From Providencia burhodogranariea DSM 19968 (GTDB taxonomy: Bacteria > Pseudomonadota > Gammaproteobacteria > Enterobacterales > Enterobacteriaceae): DNA of 64,000 nucleotides. Under the pieces are notes generated by a model. The model did no database searches, was not told where the DNA came from, and was given only the letters and a program-made list of their open reading frames with translations. The stretch is from the NCBI RefSeq assembly GCF_000314855.2, contig NZ_KB233224.1:206950-270949 (forward strand), given 5' to 3'. Positions 17,441 to 27,024 of the stretch are shown here, piece by piece; position 1 is the first letter of the stretch, and each line of letters starts with the position of its first letter. The position numbers and the translations under genes were made by a program.

Positions 17441-18886
17441 ATGGCGCAAGAACAGGCTTGTCACTTAGTCTGGTTTCGTAACGACCTTAGGGTCATGGAC
17501 AATAAAGCGCTATCTTCTGCTTGCTCTGATCCACAAGCAAAAGTACTCGCCCTGTTTACAGCAACACCTGAACAGTGGCGAGCACATGATGTTTCCCCGC
17601 GCCAAATCACTTTTTTACATCAAAACCTGATTGAGCTGCGTGATTCATTGGCAAAATTGGGTATTCCGTTAATCTGCCAAACTACTCCTGATTTTTTAAG
17701 TGCTGCGCAGTGGGTACTAGACTTTGCCGAGCAGCAGCAAGCAGATGCTCTCTTTTTTAATCATCAATATGAATTGAATGAACGAAACCGTGATGAATGG
17801 CTGATAAAACAACAACCTTCATTTCGTGTTCATGCCTTTGACGATGCACTGTTATTACCACCAAAATCAGTCAGTAACCAAAAAGGCGAAATGTATCAAG
17901 TCTATACGCCATTCCGTCGTGCCTTTGTTACGCAACTTACTGTTACCGATTTTCGTTCTGTGCCCGCACCTAAATCGCGAGGCGCAATTCTCTCAATTGA
18001 AAAGCAACAACTGTTATTCGAACATGATGCTGTCGAGATTGCTGCTCATTTTCCTTCTGGAGAAGTAGCTGCATTACAGCGACTCAGGTTGTTTTGTCGT
18101 GAGAGAGCGCAAGATTACCAGCAAAATCGAGATATCCCGTCTCTTGACGGAACAAGCCAGTTATCACCTTACTTAGCAGTTGGTGTTTTATCACCACGCC
18201 AATGCCTTAATCGTCTACTTACTGAGAATCCCCATACTTTCGATTCCCCTGATAGCGGTTCATTTACTTGGTTGAATGAGCTTATTTGGCGAGAGTTCTA
18301 TCATCATCTATTAGTTGCATTTCCGCACCTATGCCGCCATCAGCCGTTTATTGAGTGGACAAAGCACATTCAATGGAATTCCTCTGATACTGACTTCAAT
18401 GCTTGGAAAAATGGCTTAACGGGTTATCCAATTGTTGATGCAGCCATGCGTCAGCTCAATACAACAGGTTGGATGCACAACCGTTTACGGATGATCACAG
18501 CCAGCTTTTTGGTAAAAGATTTATTAATTGATTGGCGCCGTGGCGAGCAATATTTTATACAACAATTAATTGATGGCACATTAGCCGCCAACAATGGTGG
18601 CTGGCAATGGTCGGCCTCAACTGGAATAGATGCTTCACCTTGGTTTCGAATTTTTAATCCAACCACTCAGGGCAAAAAGTTTGATCCCGATGGTAAGTTT
18701 GTGCGTCACTGGCTACCCGAATTGCGTACTGTGCCAGACCAATATATCCACACGCCTCATGAATGGGCAGAATCTACTCGCGTAATTTTAGATTACCCAA
18801 CACCGATTGTTGATCATAAACAAGCACGTTTAATGACCTTAGAAGCGTTCGAGACGGGGAAAAACCATAGCTTAAAAACTGAATGA
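17441..18886 (+). CDS. phrB: Deoxyribodipyrimidine photolyase
   Basis: 481 aa; class I CPD photolyases are about 470 aa. The N-terminal antenna domain begins HLVWFRNDLRVMDNKAL. The FAD domain has the conserved LNELIWREFYHHLL, the MHNRLRMITASFLVKDLLIDW block, and NNGGWQWSASTGIDASPWF followed by RIFNP. The enzyme repairs cyclobutane pyrimidine dimers using blue light, with reduced FAD and a folate antenna. AAGGAG precedes the start. It follows proP closely; in E. coli the neighbour is different (ybgA), so the linkage is local. Confidence 0.95.
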   Translation: MAQEQACHLVWFRNDLRVMDNKALSSACSDPQAKVLALFTATPEQWRAHDVSPRQITFLHQNLIELRDSLAKLGIPLICQTTPDFLSAAQWVLDFAEQQQADALFFNHQYELNERNRDEWLIKQQPSFRVHAFDDALLLPPKSVSNQKGEMYQVYTPFRRAFVTQLTVTDFRSVPAPKSRGAILSIEKQQLLFEHDAVEIAAHFPSGEVAALQRLRLFCRERAQDYQQNRDIPSLDGTSQLSPYLAVGVLSPRQCLNRLLTENPHTFDSPDSGSFTWLNELIWREFYHHLLVAFPHLCRHQPFIEWTKHIQWNSSDTDFNAWKNGLTGYPIVDAAMRQLNTTGWMHNRLRMITASFLVKDLLIDWRRGEQYFIQQLIDGTLAANNGGWQWSASTGIDASPWFRIFNPTTQGKKFDPDGKFVRHWLPELRTVPDQYIHTPHEWAESTRVILDYPTPIVDHKQARLMTLEAFETGKNHSLKTE

Positions 18887-18999
18887 TTAGCACAGTAATG
18901 ATTTGAATTAACGATTATATTTAGCTCATAATTACCTAAAATAATGCGTTTTATTACTGGTTCCAGCGGATAAAATCGCTATAAACAGGATGCGTTATC

Positions 19000-19311
19000 A
19001 TGCAAGTCATTTTACAAGTACACTTCCCTTACCAAGGTCCTTGGGGCGAAGACATGGCTAAAGCCATGGAAGCCTTAGCCGAGTCTATTAACCATGAGCC
19101 TGGTTTTATCTGGAAGATATGGACAGAAAACCAATCAACTCAGAAAGCGGGTGGTATCTACCTGTTTGCTTCAGAGAAACAAGCCCAAGCCTACTTAGAA
19201 ATGCACAGTGCTCGTTTAAAATCCTTTGGTATCCCTGAAGTTATCGGCGAAATTTTTGCTGTTAATGCCCCTCTTAGCCAATTAAACCAAGCTCAATTTC
19301 TAGCAAATTAA
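19000..19311 (+). CDS. ydhR: YdhR-family putative monooxygenase
   Basis: 103 aa, matching E. coli YdhR (101 aa) nearly throughout: GPWGEDMAKAMEALAESIN, EPGFIWKIWTEN, AGGIYLFASEKQAQAYLEMH and the C-terminal APLSQLNQAQF. The protein is a dimeric alpha+beta barrel related to ABM-type monooxygenases. Its physiological substrate is not established. It is a single gene between phrB and a convergent yafE. Confidence 0.9.
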   Translation: MQVILQVHFPYQGPWGEDMAKAMEALAESINHEPGFIWKIWTENQSTQKAGGIYLFASEKQAQAYLEMHSARLKSFGIPEVIGEIFAVNAPLSQLNQAQFLAN

Positions 19312-19317
19312 CCTATT

Positions 19318-19349
19318 CTGAGCCGTAAAAGAGATATTTTACGGCTCAG
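19318..19349. terminator. Bidirectional terminator between ydhR and yafE
   Basis: A perfect 13-bp stem CTGAGCCGTAAAA with its complement around GAGATA lies between convergent genes. The A/T-rich ends act as the U-tract in both directions. Confidence 0.75.
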
Positions 19350-19361
19350 CCAGAACTACTT

Positions 19362-20123
19362 TTATTGGCGCAAAAACTCAAACAACATCACATCGGAGGT
19401 AAAGGAACCATCTTCCTGTACTGCAAAATGATTTTTCGCTTCATAACTTAGCGTAGTTTGATATTGGCGAATAGCATCAACTAAAGGCTTTGGCGTTCTC
19501 ATTCGCTCAACCCAGCTACTAAATTCCAGCTGTAGGCGAAAACTTTTTACCTCTCGCACAAATAGCCCAGCACCATTAAACATGCTTGACCACTCCCCTG
19601 CGGAATAGTCTCGAATATGCGAGGTATCACGCAGAACCTCTACCGTCTGCAGATAGATATCAAGCAACGGATGACCAGGTGAAACCACATCGATAAAAAT
19701 ACCACGACCACCCGGTTTTAATACCCGTTGAACTTCTCGGAGTGCCCTGCCTACATCGTGCCAATGATGTGCTGAATAGCGACTTATCACGATATCAAAA
19801 CTGTTATTCTCAAAAGGCAAAGACTCCGCAGCACCTTTATATGTTTCAATATTATTGAGTTCACGCTCTACGGCGGTTGACGCTACGACAGCTAACATTG
19901 AGTCCGATAAATCATAAGCCGTCACAGAACTAACCAAAGACGCGGCCATAAAACTTGCATGACCTGCACCGCAACCAAGGTCAAGTACCTTAGCCTCTAA
20001 ATTCCCTTTTAGTGCATGTTGCAAGGCGAGTAAATCCTCCCCTTGAGCATGAACTTGACTAGTCAAATAGGAATTGGCTTGTTCATCAAATTGTTGATAA
20101 ACCGATTGATGGTGTGTTTTCAT
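19362..20123 (-). CDS. yafE: SAM-dependent class I methyltransferase YafE
   Basis: 253 aa. The SAM site is VLDLGCGAGHASFMA, and the acidic loop is AYDLSDSM. ISRYSAHHWHDVGRALREV followed by RVLKPGG and the later EFSSWVERMRTP match E. coli YafE closely. Substrate is unknown; the family includes UbiE/BioC-type enzymes. I chose the ATG at 20123 (MKTHHQS), which has AGAGAAC upstream, over a 53-codon longer frame that is not conserved. It lies downstream of paaZ on the same strand, 133 bp away, and has no known role in phenylacetate use. Confidence 0.9.
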   Translation of the reverse strand: MKTHHQSVYQQFDEQANSYLTSQVHAQGEDLLALQHALKGNLEAKVLDLGCGAGHASFMAASLVSSVTAYDLSDSMLAVVASTAVERELNNIETYKGAAESLPFENNSFDIVISRYSAHHWHDVGRALREVQRVLKPGGRGIFIDVVSPGHPLLDIYLQTVEVLRDTSHIRDYSAGEWSSMFNGAGLFVREVKSFRLQLEFSSWVERMRTPKPLVDAIRQYQTTLSYEAKNHFAVQEDGSFTSDVMLFEFLRQ

Positions 20124-20256
20124 GTTGTTCTCTTCTGTTTTATATAAAATCTTTATATTGGATGTTTTTCCATCAAAACAGAAAATGATTAAAAAGGCAT
20201 CTTTTACATCGGTAAAATATGTAAAAATATATTTAAGTTTTAGGTCGTAAACAACA

Positions 20257-22317
20257 TTAAAAATCCCCTTCACGACGTTCAACCAATGTCAGAATGCTAT
20301 ACAGAGCAACAGCAATATCTTCTTGGTTAAATACTTGCACATCCCACTCGACTACACCGTTTGGCTTATCCTCTATTGTTTTCTGTGTTTTTTTGATCTT
20401 CTTCTTACAAGTTAAGCGAACTTGAATAGTGTCTCCGATTTTTACGGGTTCAATAAAACGCAGATTTTCCATACCATAATTCGCAATAACAGGACCAACG
20501 GCTGCATCAACAAACAAACCTGCAGCGGCTGAAACCACAAAATAACCATGTGCAACACGCTCACCAAATAATGACTGCGCAGCACCGATTTTATCCATAT
20601 GGGCATAGAAATGGTCACCACTTAAACAGGCAAAATTCACTAAATCAGCTTCTGTCACTGTACGTCTTGCAGTCAGTAAGGTATCGCCTATTAATAAATC
20701 TTCGAAATATTTTCTAAATGGGTGTACTGGGTCTTCAATAACATCTGCTCCCCGTACCCACTGTTTAGTCACGGAGGTTAACATTGATGGGCTACCTTGA
20801 ATTGCTGTACGTTGCATATAGTGCTTCACTGCACGTAACCCGCCTAGTTCCTCACCGCCACCAGCACGACCGGGGCCACCATGTACTAATAATGGCAAAG
20901 GTGAACCATGGCCTGTAGATTCTACGGCTGAGGCTTCATTGAGAATTAATATCCTGCCATGGGCTCTTGCTGTTTTGCGGATCACCTCTTGAGCAATCAA
21001 TGCATCTGCTGTCACTAATGTCCCTACAAGACTTCCACCCCCCATAATTGCTAGTTCAATCGCTTGCTCTGTTGTTTGATAACTCATCAATGTTGCCACA
21101 GGACCAAATGCCTCAATTTCATGAACAGCTCGATGAATATAAGGATCAGCACAATATAATAAGGTCGGGGGGTAAAAAGCCCCTTTTTGGCTGTCAGCGC
21201 CTATCACATCAAGATCTTTGGTCGTGCCTCCACACAGTATTTCACAGCCATTTTGCTGCAAAAAACTAACTTTATCTTGGACATCAGCACGTTGTTCTTG
21301 GTTAATCAGGGACCCCATGCGAACCCCTTCAACGGCTGGGTTGCCAATTGTCACCCCTGAGAGCCGCTTAAGTAGTGCATGTTTGACACTATCTAACTGA
21401 GATTCAGGTACAATAATACGCCGGATAGCAGTACATTTTTGCCCTGCTTTTGCAGTCATTTCACGCGTAATTTCTTTAATAAACAATGAAAATTCAGGCT
21501 GTTCAGGTGTGATATCGATGCCTAAAATAGCACAATTGAGAGAGTCAGCTTCCATGGTAAAGGGAATGGATTTTTCACGTAGCCGTGGATGGGATTTTAA
21601 TTTGTGTCCTGTCTCAGCAGATCCCGTAAATGTCACTACATCCTCATAATCGAGATGTTCAAACATGTCACCCACACCACCACAAATCAACTGTATTGCC
21701 CCCTCCGGTACAATCCCACTCTCAACAATTAAGCATACCATGGCTTGCGTTACCTGAGCCGAAGCAGTTGCCGGTTTAATAATGGCTGGCATTCCTGCTA
21801 GCCAAGTCGGGGCTATTTTTTCTAACATTCCCCAACAAGGAAAGTTAAATGCATTGATGTGTAAAGCCACACCACGACGGGAAGTTAAAATATGACGAGC
21901 AATGAACTGCCCTTGTTTAGATAGCGGGATCATTTCATCTTCTGGCCAAATAGTATCATCGGGTAGCTCACGATTTGCCAACCCAGAGAAAGAAAATAGT
22001 GTCGCAATTCCACCTTCAATATCCACCCAACTATCCGCTTTAGTAGCGCCTGTTTGCGCCGATATATCATAAAGATAGGCTTTATTTTCGAGCAAGTGTT
22101 TAGCTAATGACTTGAGCATTTGCCCACGTTGCTGGAATGTCATTGCAGCGAGTACATCTCCACCTTTTTGCCGCCCATAATCAAGACTATCAATTAAAGG
22201 TAAACCCTCTGTTGTCACTTCATACAAGGCCTCTTCTGTCAACGCATGATAGATTTTCCGAGCTTCCCCTTCACCGTATAACCACTTCCCTGTTATATAA
22301 CTTTTTAATTGCTGCAT
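20257..22317 (-). CDS. paaZ: PaaZ, oxepin-CoA hydrolase / semialdehyde dehydrogenase
   Basis: 686 aa (E. coli 681). The N-terminal ~515 residues are an aldehyde dehydrogenase with Glu in TMEADSLN and the nucleophilic Cys in [10 protein letters not shown]. The C-terminal ~140 are a MaoC-like (R)-hydratase with [15 protein letters not shown]. The hydratase opens oxepin-CoA and the dehydrogenase oxidises the semialdehyde with NADP+ to 3-oxo-5,6-dehydrosuberyl-CoA. The ATG at 22317 has an excellent TTGGAGAGG site; the frame runs 28 codons further but without one. It is divergent from paaA, sharing a 323-bp control region. Confidence 0.95.
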   Translation of the reverse strand: MQQLKSYITGKWLYGEGEARKIYHALTEEALYEVTTEGLPLIDSLDYGRQKGGDVLAAMTFQQRGQMLKSLAKHLLENKAYLYDISAQTGATKADSWVDIEGGIATLFSFSGLANRELPDDTIWPEDEMIPLSKQGQFIARHILTSRRGVALHINAFNFPCWGMLEKIAPTWLAGMPAIIKPATASAQVTQAMVCLIVESGIVPEGAIQLICGGVGDMFEHLDYEDVVTFTGSAETGHKLKSHPRLREKSIPFTMEADSLNCAILGIDITPEQPEFSLFIKEITREMTAKAGQKCTAIRRIIVPESQLDSVKHALLKRLSGVTIGNPAVEGVRMGSLINQEQRADVQDKVSFLQQNGCEILCGGTTKDLDVIGADSQKGAFYPPTLLYCADPYIHRAVHEIEAFGPVATLMSYQTTEQAIELAIMGGGSLVGTLVTADALIAQEVIRKTARAHGRILILNEASAVESTGHGSPLPLLVHGGPGRAGGGEELGGLRAVKHYMQRTAIQGSPSMLTSVTKQWVRGADVIEDPVHPFRKYFEDLLIGDTLLTARRTVTEADLVNFACLSGDHFYAHMDKIGAAQSLFGERVAHGYFVVSAAAGLFVDAAVGPVIANYGMENLRFIEPVKIGDTIQVRLTCKKKIKKTQKTIEDKPNGVVEWDVQVFNQEDIAVALYSILTLVERREGDF

Positions 22318-22506
22318 AACACCTCTCCAAAATAAAATCACAAAACCAGACTTAATGGGAAAACATGTATCATAAAAATAATCATAGACCATAGACCACA
22401 ATTAACAAATATAAAACAATTTATTCATTAAGCAACCAACGCATAAGTAAGAACATTAATAATGCTAATGCAATATATTGATTTTCAATAATTGTTCAAT
22501 GATGAA

Positions 22507-22522
22507 TGTGAGGCTCATCGCA
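22507..22522. promoter_or_regulatory. Candidate CRP site in the paaZ-paaA control region
   Basis: TGTGA-N6-TCGCA matches the CRP consensus (TGTGA-N6-TCACA) at nine of ten core bases. It lies about 120-135 bp upstream of the paaA start. Catabolite control of paa by CRP is known in E. coli; here it is inferred. Confidence 0.45.
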
Positions 22523-22585
22523 AAACTCAATTAACCAACATTGATTTTATTGTTAATAATTCCTAGCATTAATGTTAATTAAATA

Positions 22586-22623
22586 TGATTCATATTTTAT
22601 TTTAAATAATTTAAATCGAATCA
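22586..22623. promoter_or_regulatory. Candidate PaaX operator half-sites
   Basis: TGATTC (22586-22591) and its inverse GAATCA (22618-22623) lie just upstream of paaA, 26 bases apart. PaaX operators in E. coli contain TGATTC-like inverted half-sites, so these are plausible, but spacing was not verified. Confidence 0.35.
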
Positions 22624-22640
22624 AATAATCGGTAGGTAAA

Positions 22641-23579
22641 ATGAATGAGCAAAATCAGGCAAACTTCGAGGCCAAAATCGAAGCCGATATCCAGATTGAA
22701 CCAAAAGACTGGATGCCCGACGCCTACAGGCAGAACCTAATCCGCCAAGTGAGCCAACATGCTCATTCGGAAGTCATTGGCATGTTGCCTGAAGCCAACT
22801 GGTTGACGAGGGCACCAACACTCAAGCGCAAAGCGATATTATTGGCAAAAATTCAAGATGAAGCTGGGCACGGGCTTTATCTTTATAGCGCCGCAGAAAC
22901 GCTAGGTTGTTCACGACAAGACGTCTATCAAAAGCTTCTTGATGGAAAAATGAAATACTCCTCCATCTTCAATTATCCCTCACTCAGTTGGGCAGATATT
23001 GGTGTCATTGGCTGGCTGGTTGATGGTGCAGCCATTGTTAATCAAGTCGCTCTATGCCGAGCCTCTTATGGCCCCTATGCACGTGCCATGGTGAAAATCT
23101 GTAAAGAAGAAAGCTTCCATCAGCGCCAAGGCTATGAAGCTGTAACAGTACTCGCGAAGGGAACTCCCGAACAAAAAGCCATGCTACAAGATGCGATTAA
23201 TCGCTTTTGGTGGCCTGTTTTGATGATGTTCGGCCCAAATGACAGCGATTCTCCACATAGCGCTCAAAGCATGGCGTGGAAAATTAAAAGATTCAGTAAT
23301 GACGAGCTACGCCAAAAATTTGTTGATAACACAGTGCCACAGGTTGAAGCGCTCGGCATGACTATTCCTGATGTTGATCTCCAGTGGGATCAATCTCTGG
23401 GGCATTACCGTTTCGGTGAAATTGATTGGAAAGAGTTTTATCAAGTACTTAAAGGTGAAGGCATCTGTAATTACGAACGTTTAAATGCTAAACGAAAAGC
23501 TTGGGAAGACGGCGAATGGGTACGTACAGGTGCCATGGCGCATAGCCAGAAACAAAAAACTGTCAAATCTGCGGCTTAG
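22641..23579 (+). CDS. paaA: Phenylacetyl-CoA 1,2-epoxidase subunit PaaA
   Basis: 312 aa (E. coli 309). This is the catalytic di-iron subunit of the ring epoxidase PaaABCE, which converts phenylacetyl-CoA to ring-1,2-epoxyphenylacetyl-CoA. Iron-ligand ExxH motifs are seen in [17 protein letters not shown] and [13 protein letters not shown]. The substrate region ending in [11 protein letters not shown] is conserved. It is the first gene of the ten-gene paaABCDEFGHIJ run, and a TAGGT site precedes the ATG. Confidence 0.97.
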   Translation: MNEQNQANFEAKIEADIQIEPKDWMPDAYRQNLIRQVSQHAHSEVIGMLPEANWLTRAPTLKRKAILLAKIQDEAGHGLYLYSAAETLGCSRQDVYQKLLDGKMKYSSIFNYPSLSWADIGVIGWLVDGAAIVNQVALCRASYGPYARAMVKICKEESFHQRQGYEAVTVLAKGTPEQKAMLQDAINRFWWPVLMMFGPNDSDSPHSAQSMAWKIKRFSNDELRQKFVDNTVPQVEALGMTIPDVDLQWDQSLGHYRFGEIDWKEFYQVLKGEGICNYERLNAKRKAWEDGEWVRTGAMAHSQKQKTVKSAA

Positions 23580-23601
23580 CGCTGAATAAGAGGAAATAAC
23601 A

Positions 23602-23889
23602 ATGAGCAATCAAGACTGGCCACTGTATGAAGTTTTTGTCCGTAGCAAGCAAGGACTTGCCCATCGTCATGTGGGAAGCCTCCATGCGGCTGATGACAAA
23701 ATGGCGCTAGAAAATGCCCGTGATGCCTACACCCGCCGCAGTGAAGGTTGCTCGGTTTGGGTGGTTAAAGCAACTGACCTGATTGCCTCTCAGCCAGATG
23801 ATAAGAGTTCATTCTTTGATCCCGCCGATACCAAGGTTTATCGCCATCCTACTTTTTATACCATTCCTGATGGCATCAAAAACATGTGA
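23602..23889 (+). CDS. paaB: Phenylacetyl-CoA 1,2-epoxidase subunit PaaB
   Basis: 95 aa, the usual length. This small subunit bridges PaaAC heterodimers in the epoxidase. WPLYEVFVRSKQGLAHRHVG and the middle segment MALENARDAYTRR are typical of the family. AAGAGGAAATAAC precedes the ATG. It is co-transcribed with paaA (22 bp) and paaC (10 bp). Confidence 0.95.
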   Translation: MSNQDWPLYEVFVRSKQGLAHRHVGSLHAADDKMALENARDAYTRRSEGCSVWVVKATDLIASQPDDKSSFFDPADTKVYRHPTFYTIPDGIKNM

Positions 23890-23899
23890 GGTGATAACA

Positions 23900-24658
23900 A
23901 TGAATCAACATGACGCTCTCAAACACTATGTTTTAAGACAAGGGGATACCCCGTTAATTCTGGCTCAACGTCTATGCGAATGGTGCGGTCATGCACCTGA
24001 ACTCGAAATTGATCTCGCTCTGTCGAACATCGGCCTGGACTTACTGGGTCAAGCAAGAAACTTTCTGGCTTATGCCGCAACCCTTGCTGGATCTGAATGT
24101 GATGAAGACCAAATTGCGTTTCTACGCGATGAGCGCGAATTTGGTAATTTACTGCTCGTTGAACAGCCTAATGGTGGATTCAATGACACCCTAGTACGCC
24201 AATTTTTTATCGATGCTTATCACGTGCCTTTGTATGAAGCGCTGACTCACAGTAAAGATGAACAACTCGCGGCTATTGCCGAGAAATCCCTGAAAGAGGC
24301 ACTTTATCACCTACGTTTTAGCCGTAATTGGATGATCCGCTTGGGCGATGGTAGTGAAGAAAGCCACCAAAAAATTCAACAATCCGTGAACCAGTTATGG
24401 CGATTTACGGGAGAATTATTCCATGCTGATGAAATTGAAATTGAGCTCGCAGCAGTCGGTATTGCTGTCGATCCTCGCACCTTACAAGCACATTGGCTGA
24501 TCACTGTAGAAAATACATTTGCACAAGCAACACTGACTCTTCCTGAACAAAATGGTTACCGTTTGGGGGGGAAACAAGGCAGCCATACTGAGCACCTTGG
24601 CATCATTTTAACTGAATTGCAGTTTCTTCAACGTGCTTACCCTAATTGTGAATGGTGA
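23900..24658 (+). CDS. paaC: Phenylacetyl-CoA 1,2-epoxidase subunit PaaC
   Basis: 252 aa (E. coli 248). It has the ferritin-like fold of PaaA and is the structural partner in the catalytic heterodimer. LILAQRLCEWCGHAPELEID and LLGQARNFLAYAA are conserved landmarks. I chose the ATG at 23900 with GAGGTG upstream; the frame stays open into paaB but that extension is not homologous. It stops 4 bp before paaD. Confidence 0.95.
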   Translation: MNQHDALKHYVLRQGDTPLILAQRLCEWCGHAPELEIDLALSNIGLDLLGQARNFLAYAATLAGSECDEDQIAFLRDEREFGNLLLVEQPNGGFNDTLVRQFFIDAYHVPLYEALTHSKDEQLAAIAEKSLKEALYHLRFSRNWMIRLGDGSEESHQKIQQSVNQLWRFTGELFHADEIEIELAAVGIAVDPRTLQAHWLITVENTFAQATLTLPEQNGYRLGGKQGSHTEHLGIILTELQFLQRAYPNCEW

Positions 24659-24662
24659 TGTT

Positions 24663-25172
24663 ATGGAGCAGAGATTGCTTACCCGAGACTTACAACCGCC
24701 ACAAATTCATCAGATCTGGCAACAGCTGCATCAAATACCAGATCCAGAATTACCCGCACTCTCGATTACTGATCTTGGGATGATCCGCAATGTTTTTGCC
24801 ACATCGAATGGTTGGAAAGTTATGTTTACGCCAACCTATTCAGGTTGCCCGGCGACCGAATTTTTAATTACCGAAATTAAACATGTTTTGAAACAGGCAG
24901 GCTTTCTCGATGTGGAAATTCAGGTGGTTTTAACCCCAGCTTGGACAACAGATTGGATGAATCAAGATGCGAAGCAGCGTTTACGCGAGTTTGGCATTGC
25001 ACCACCTGAAGGAAAATCTTGTGATCATCCAGAGCTATCAGGTCCGATTTCCTGTCCTCGCTGCCACAGTCAACACACTGAAAAAATCAGTGAATTTGGC
25101 TCAACAGCTTGCAAAGCTTTATATCGGTGCCGCGAATGCCTCGAACCTTTTGATTACTTTAAATGTATTTAA
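24663..25172 (+). CDS. paaD: PaaD, MIP18-type accessory factor of the epoxidase
   Basis: 169 aa (E. coli 165). The N-terminal MIP18/DUF59 domain shows DPELPALSITDLGMIR and the conserved Cys in YSGCPATE. The C-terminal zinc-ribbon-like part has CPRC and later CREC. The family assists iron-sulfur assembly, here presumably for the PaaE cluster or the epoxidase. Start at 24663 (MEQRLLT) follows the paaC stop; the upstream ATG-like codons are out of register or poorly placed. Confidence 0.93.
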   Translation: MEQRLLTRDLQPPQIHQIWQQLHQIPDPELPALSITDLGMIRNVFATSNGWKVMFTPTYSGCPATEFLITEIKHVLKQAGFLDVEIQVVLTPAWTTDWMNQDAKQRLREFGIAPPEGKSCDHPELSGPISCPRCHSQHTEKISEFGSTACKALYRCRECLEPFDYFKCI

Positions 25173-25182
25173 GGGCGCACAC

Positions 25183-26241
25183 ATGACTGTATTTCATCGT
25201 TTAAGTATTTCTGCAATTGAGCGTGACACTCCGGATGCGGTTGCTGTGACCTTCTGTATTCCTGATGATCTACGCGATCAATATTACTACCGTCCAGGTC
25301 AGCATTTAACAGTAAAAGCATTCGTTAACGGAGAAAACCTGCGTCGCTGTTATTCCATCTGTAGCTCTCCTGATGAAGGAATATTAACGATTGGTGTTAA
25401 GGCTATTGATCAAGGTCGTTTTTCGAATTTTATTAACCAACAACTCAATGTTGGCGATAGCCTCGATGTGATGGTGCCGCAAGGCCAATTTGGCTATCAA
25501 CCCGATATTCGTACTCAAGCCTACTACCTTGCTGTTGCTGCGGGTTCTGGTATTACACCTTTATTATCGATTATAAAATCGACACTACAAACCGAGCCTC
25601 ACAGCAAGTTCACCTTAATTTACGGTAATAAAAATAGTCGCTCAGTCATGTTCAAAGAGAATATTTCAGATCTTAAAAATGAATTTGCTGAACGTTTCCA
25701 AGTTCTCTATTTATTCAGCCAAGAGCAGCAAGATAGCGCGCTACTCAGCGGTCGCATCAATAAGCCCCAATTAATGGCATTAGGGCAAACCTTACTCAAT
25801 TTTAGTCAATTCGACCATGCCTTTGTCTGTGGTCCTGAAGAGATGATGGATGATGTCCAAACTGCCTTATCTGAATCTGGCATGAAGCCGGAACACATAC
25901 ACAGTGAACGTTTTAATACCACCGCTATGAAATTTCGCCCACCAGCGACTATGAACACCGATAACCGACAAGTCAGTATTCATCTCGATGGCCGCATGTT
26001 GACTATCAATATGGATAGCCAAGATGACAGCATTCTTGATGCTGCGCTACGCCAAGGTGCTGACCTACCTTACGCATGCAAAGGCGGTGTTTGTGCAACT
26101 TGTAAATGCAAGCTAAGGGCGGGAGATGTGGAAATGGGCGTGAATTACAGCCTGGAGCCAGACCAGATTTCCGATGGTTATATTCTGAGCTGCCAAGCAT
26201 GGCCGAAAGGTGATGGCGTGGTACTGGATTTTGACGTCTAG
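25183..26241 (+). CDS. paaE: Phenylacetyl-CoA epoxidase reductase PaaE
   Basis: 352 aa (E. coli 356). It passes electrons from NADPH to the PaaA di-iron site. Residues 1-230 form a ferredoxin-NADP reductase module with the FAD motif RRCYSICSS and nicotinamide segment AAGSGITPLLS. The C-terminal plant-type ferredoxin binds 2Fe-2S through CKGGVCATC and a later Cys in LSCQAWP. I chose the ATG at 25183, where homology begins; the open frame extends back into paaD. Confidence 0.96.
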   Translation: MTVFHRLSISAIERDTPDAVAVTFCIPDDLRDQYYYRPGQHLTVKAFVNGENLRRCYSICSSPDEGILTIGVKAIDQGRFSNFINQQLNVGDSLDVMVPQGQFGYQPDIRTQAYYLAVAAGSGITPLLSIIKSTLQTEPHSKFTLIYGNKNSRSVMFKENISDLKNEFAERFQVLYLFSQEQQDSALLSGRINKPQLMALGQTLLNFSQFDHAFVCGPEEMMDDVQTALSESGMKPEHIHSERFNTTAMKFRPPATMNTDNRQVSIHLDGRMLTINMDSQDDSILDAALRQGADLPYACKGGVCATCKCKLRAGDVEMGVNYSLEPDQISDGYILSCQAWPKGDGVVLDFDV

Positions 26242-26249
26242 GGGGCGAT

Positions 26250-27023
26250 ATGCAAACAGACTGGATTTTAGCACAAACAGCAAACCGTGTTCTGACGCTA
26301 ACCCTTAACCGTCCCGAGGTTCGTAATGCCTTAAATACCGATTGCCTCGAACAGCTTGTTAAATACCTTGAGCAAGCTGATATCAACCCTGACATTGGTG
26401 CAGTGGTGATTACGGGTAATACACGTTTTTTCGCGGCAGGAGCTGATCTTAAAGAGCTGCAACAACAGACAGTGGCGACTGCAATAACGGATAGACGGCC
26501 TCAAGTTTGGCGACGTTTTTCTCAGGTGACTAAACCTATTATTAGCGCCGTGAATGGTTATGCCCTCGGTGCAGGTTTCGAACTGGTTCTTGCCAGTGAC
26601 ATAGTGATTGCCGGGGAATCAGCTCGTTTTGGTTTACCTGAAATTACCTTAGGACTGATACCCGGTGCGGGTGGAACACAACGTTTAGTGCGGAGTGTCG
26701 GTAAATCCCTTGCCATGCAAATGGTGCTCACAGGAGAGGCGATAAATGCACCGCGAGCGTTACAAGCGGGGCTAATCAATCAAATTTGTGTCGATAAATT
26801 AGTCGTGGAATATGCACAAAAAATTGCGAATCGCATAAGTGCTCATGCGCCATTAGCAATAAAAGCCGCCAAAGCTGCCATTAATGCAGCACAAGAAATG
26901 TCATTGTCTGATGGCTTACAGCTTGAGCGCCAATATTTTGTCAGTTTAGCTGGCACTGATGACCGTCGTGAAGGCATCAATGCTTTTTTTGAAAAACGGC
27001 CGCCGAAATTTACAGGACAATAA
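26250..27023 (+). CDS. paaF: 2,3-dehydroadipyl-CoA hydratase PaaF
   Basis: 257 aa (E. coli 255), crotonase fold. Both catalytic glutamates expected of an enoyl-CoA hydratase are present: one in GAGFELVLASD and one in GLPEITLGLIPGAGGTQR. It hydrates 2,3-dehydroadipyl-CoA in the beta-oxidation part of the pathway. It is 8 bp after paaE and 1 bp from paaG. Confidence 0.93.
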   Translation: MQTDWILAQTANRVLTLTLNRPEVRNALNTDCLEQLVKYLEQADINPDIGAVVITGNTRFFAAGADLKELQQQTVATAITDRRPQVWRRFSQVTKPIISAVNGYALGAGFELVLASDIVIAGESARFGLPEITLGLIPGAGGTQRLVRSVGKSLAMQMVLTGEAINAPRALQAGLINQICVDKLVVEYAQKIANRISAHAPLAIKAAKAAINAAQEMSLSDGLQLERQYFVSLAGTDDRREGINAFFEKRPPKFTGQ

Positions 27024-27024
27024 T

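Noticed and set aside
26006-26395. 129-aa frame antisense to paaE and paaF
   Set aside because: Overlaps two clear catabolic genes on the other strand; rich in residues typical of antisense translation.
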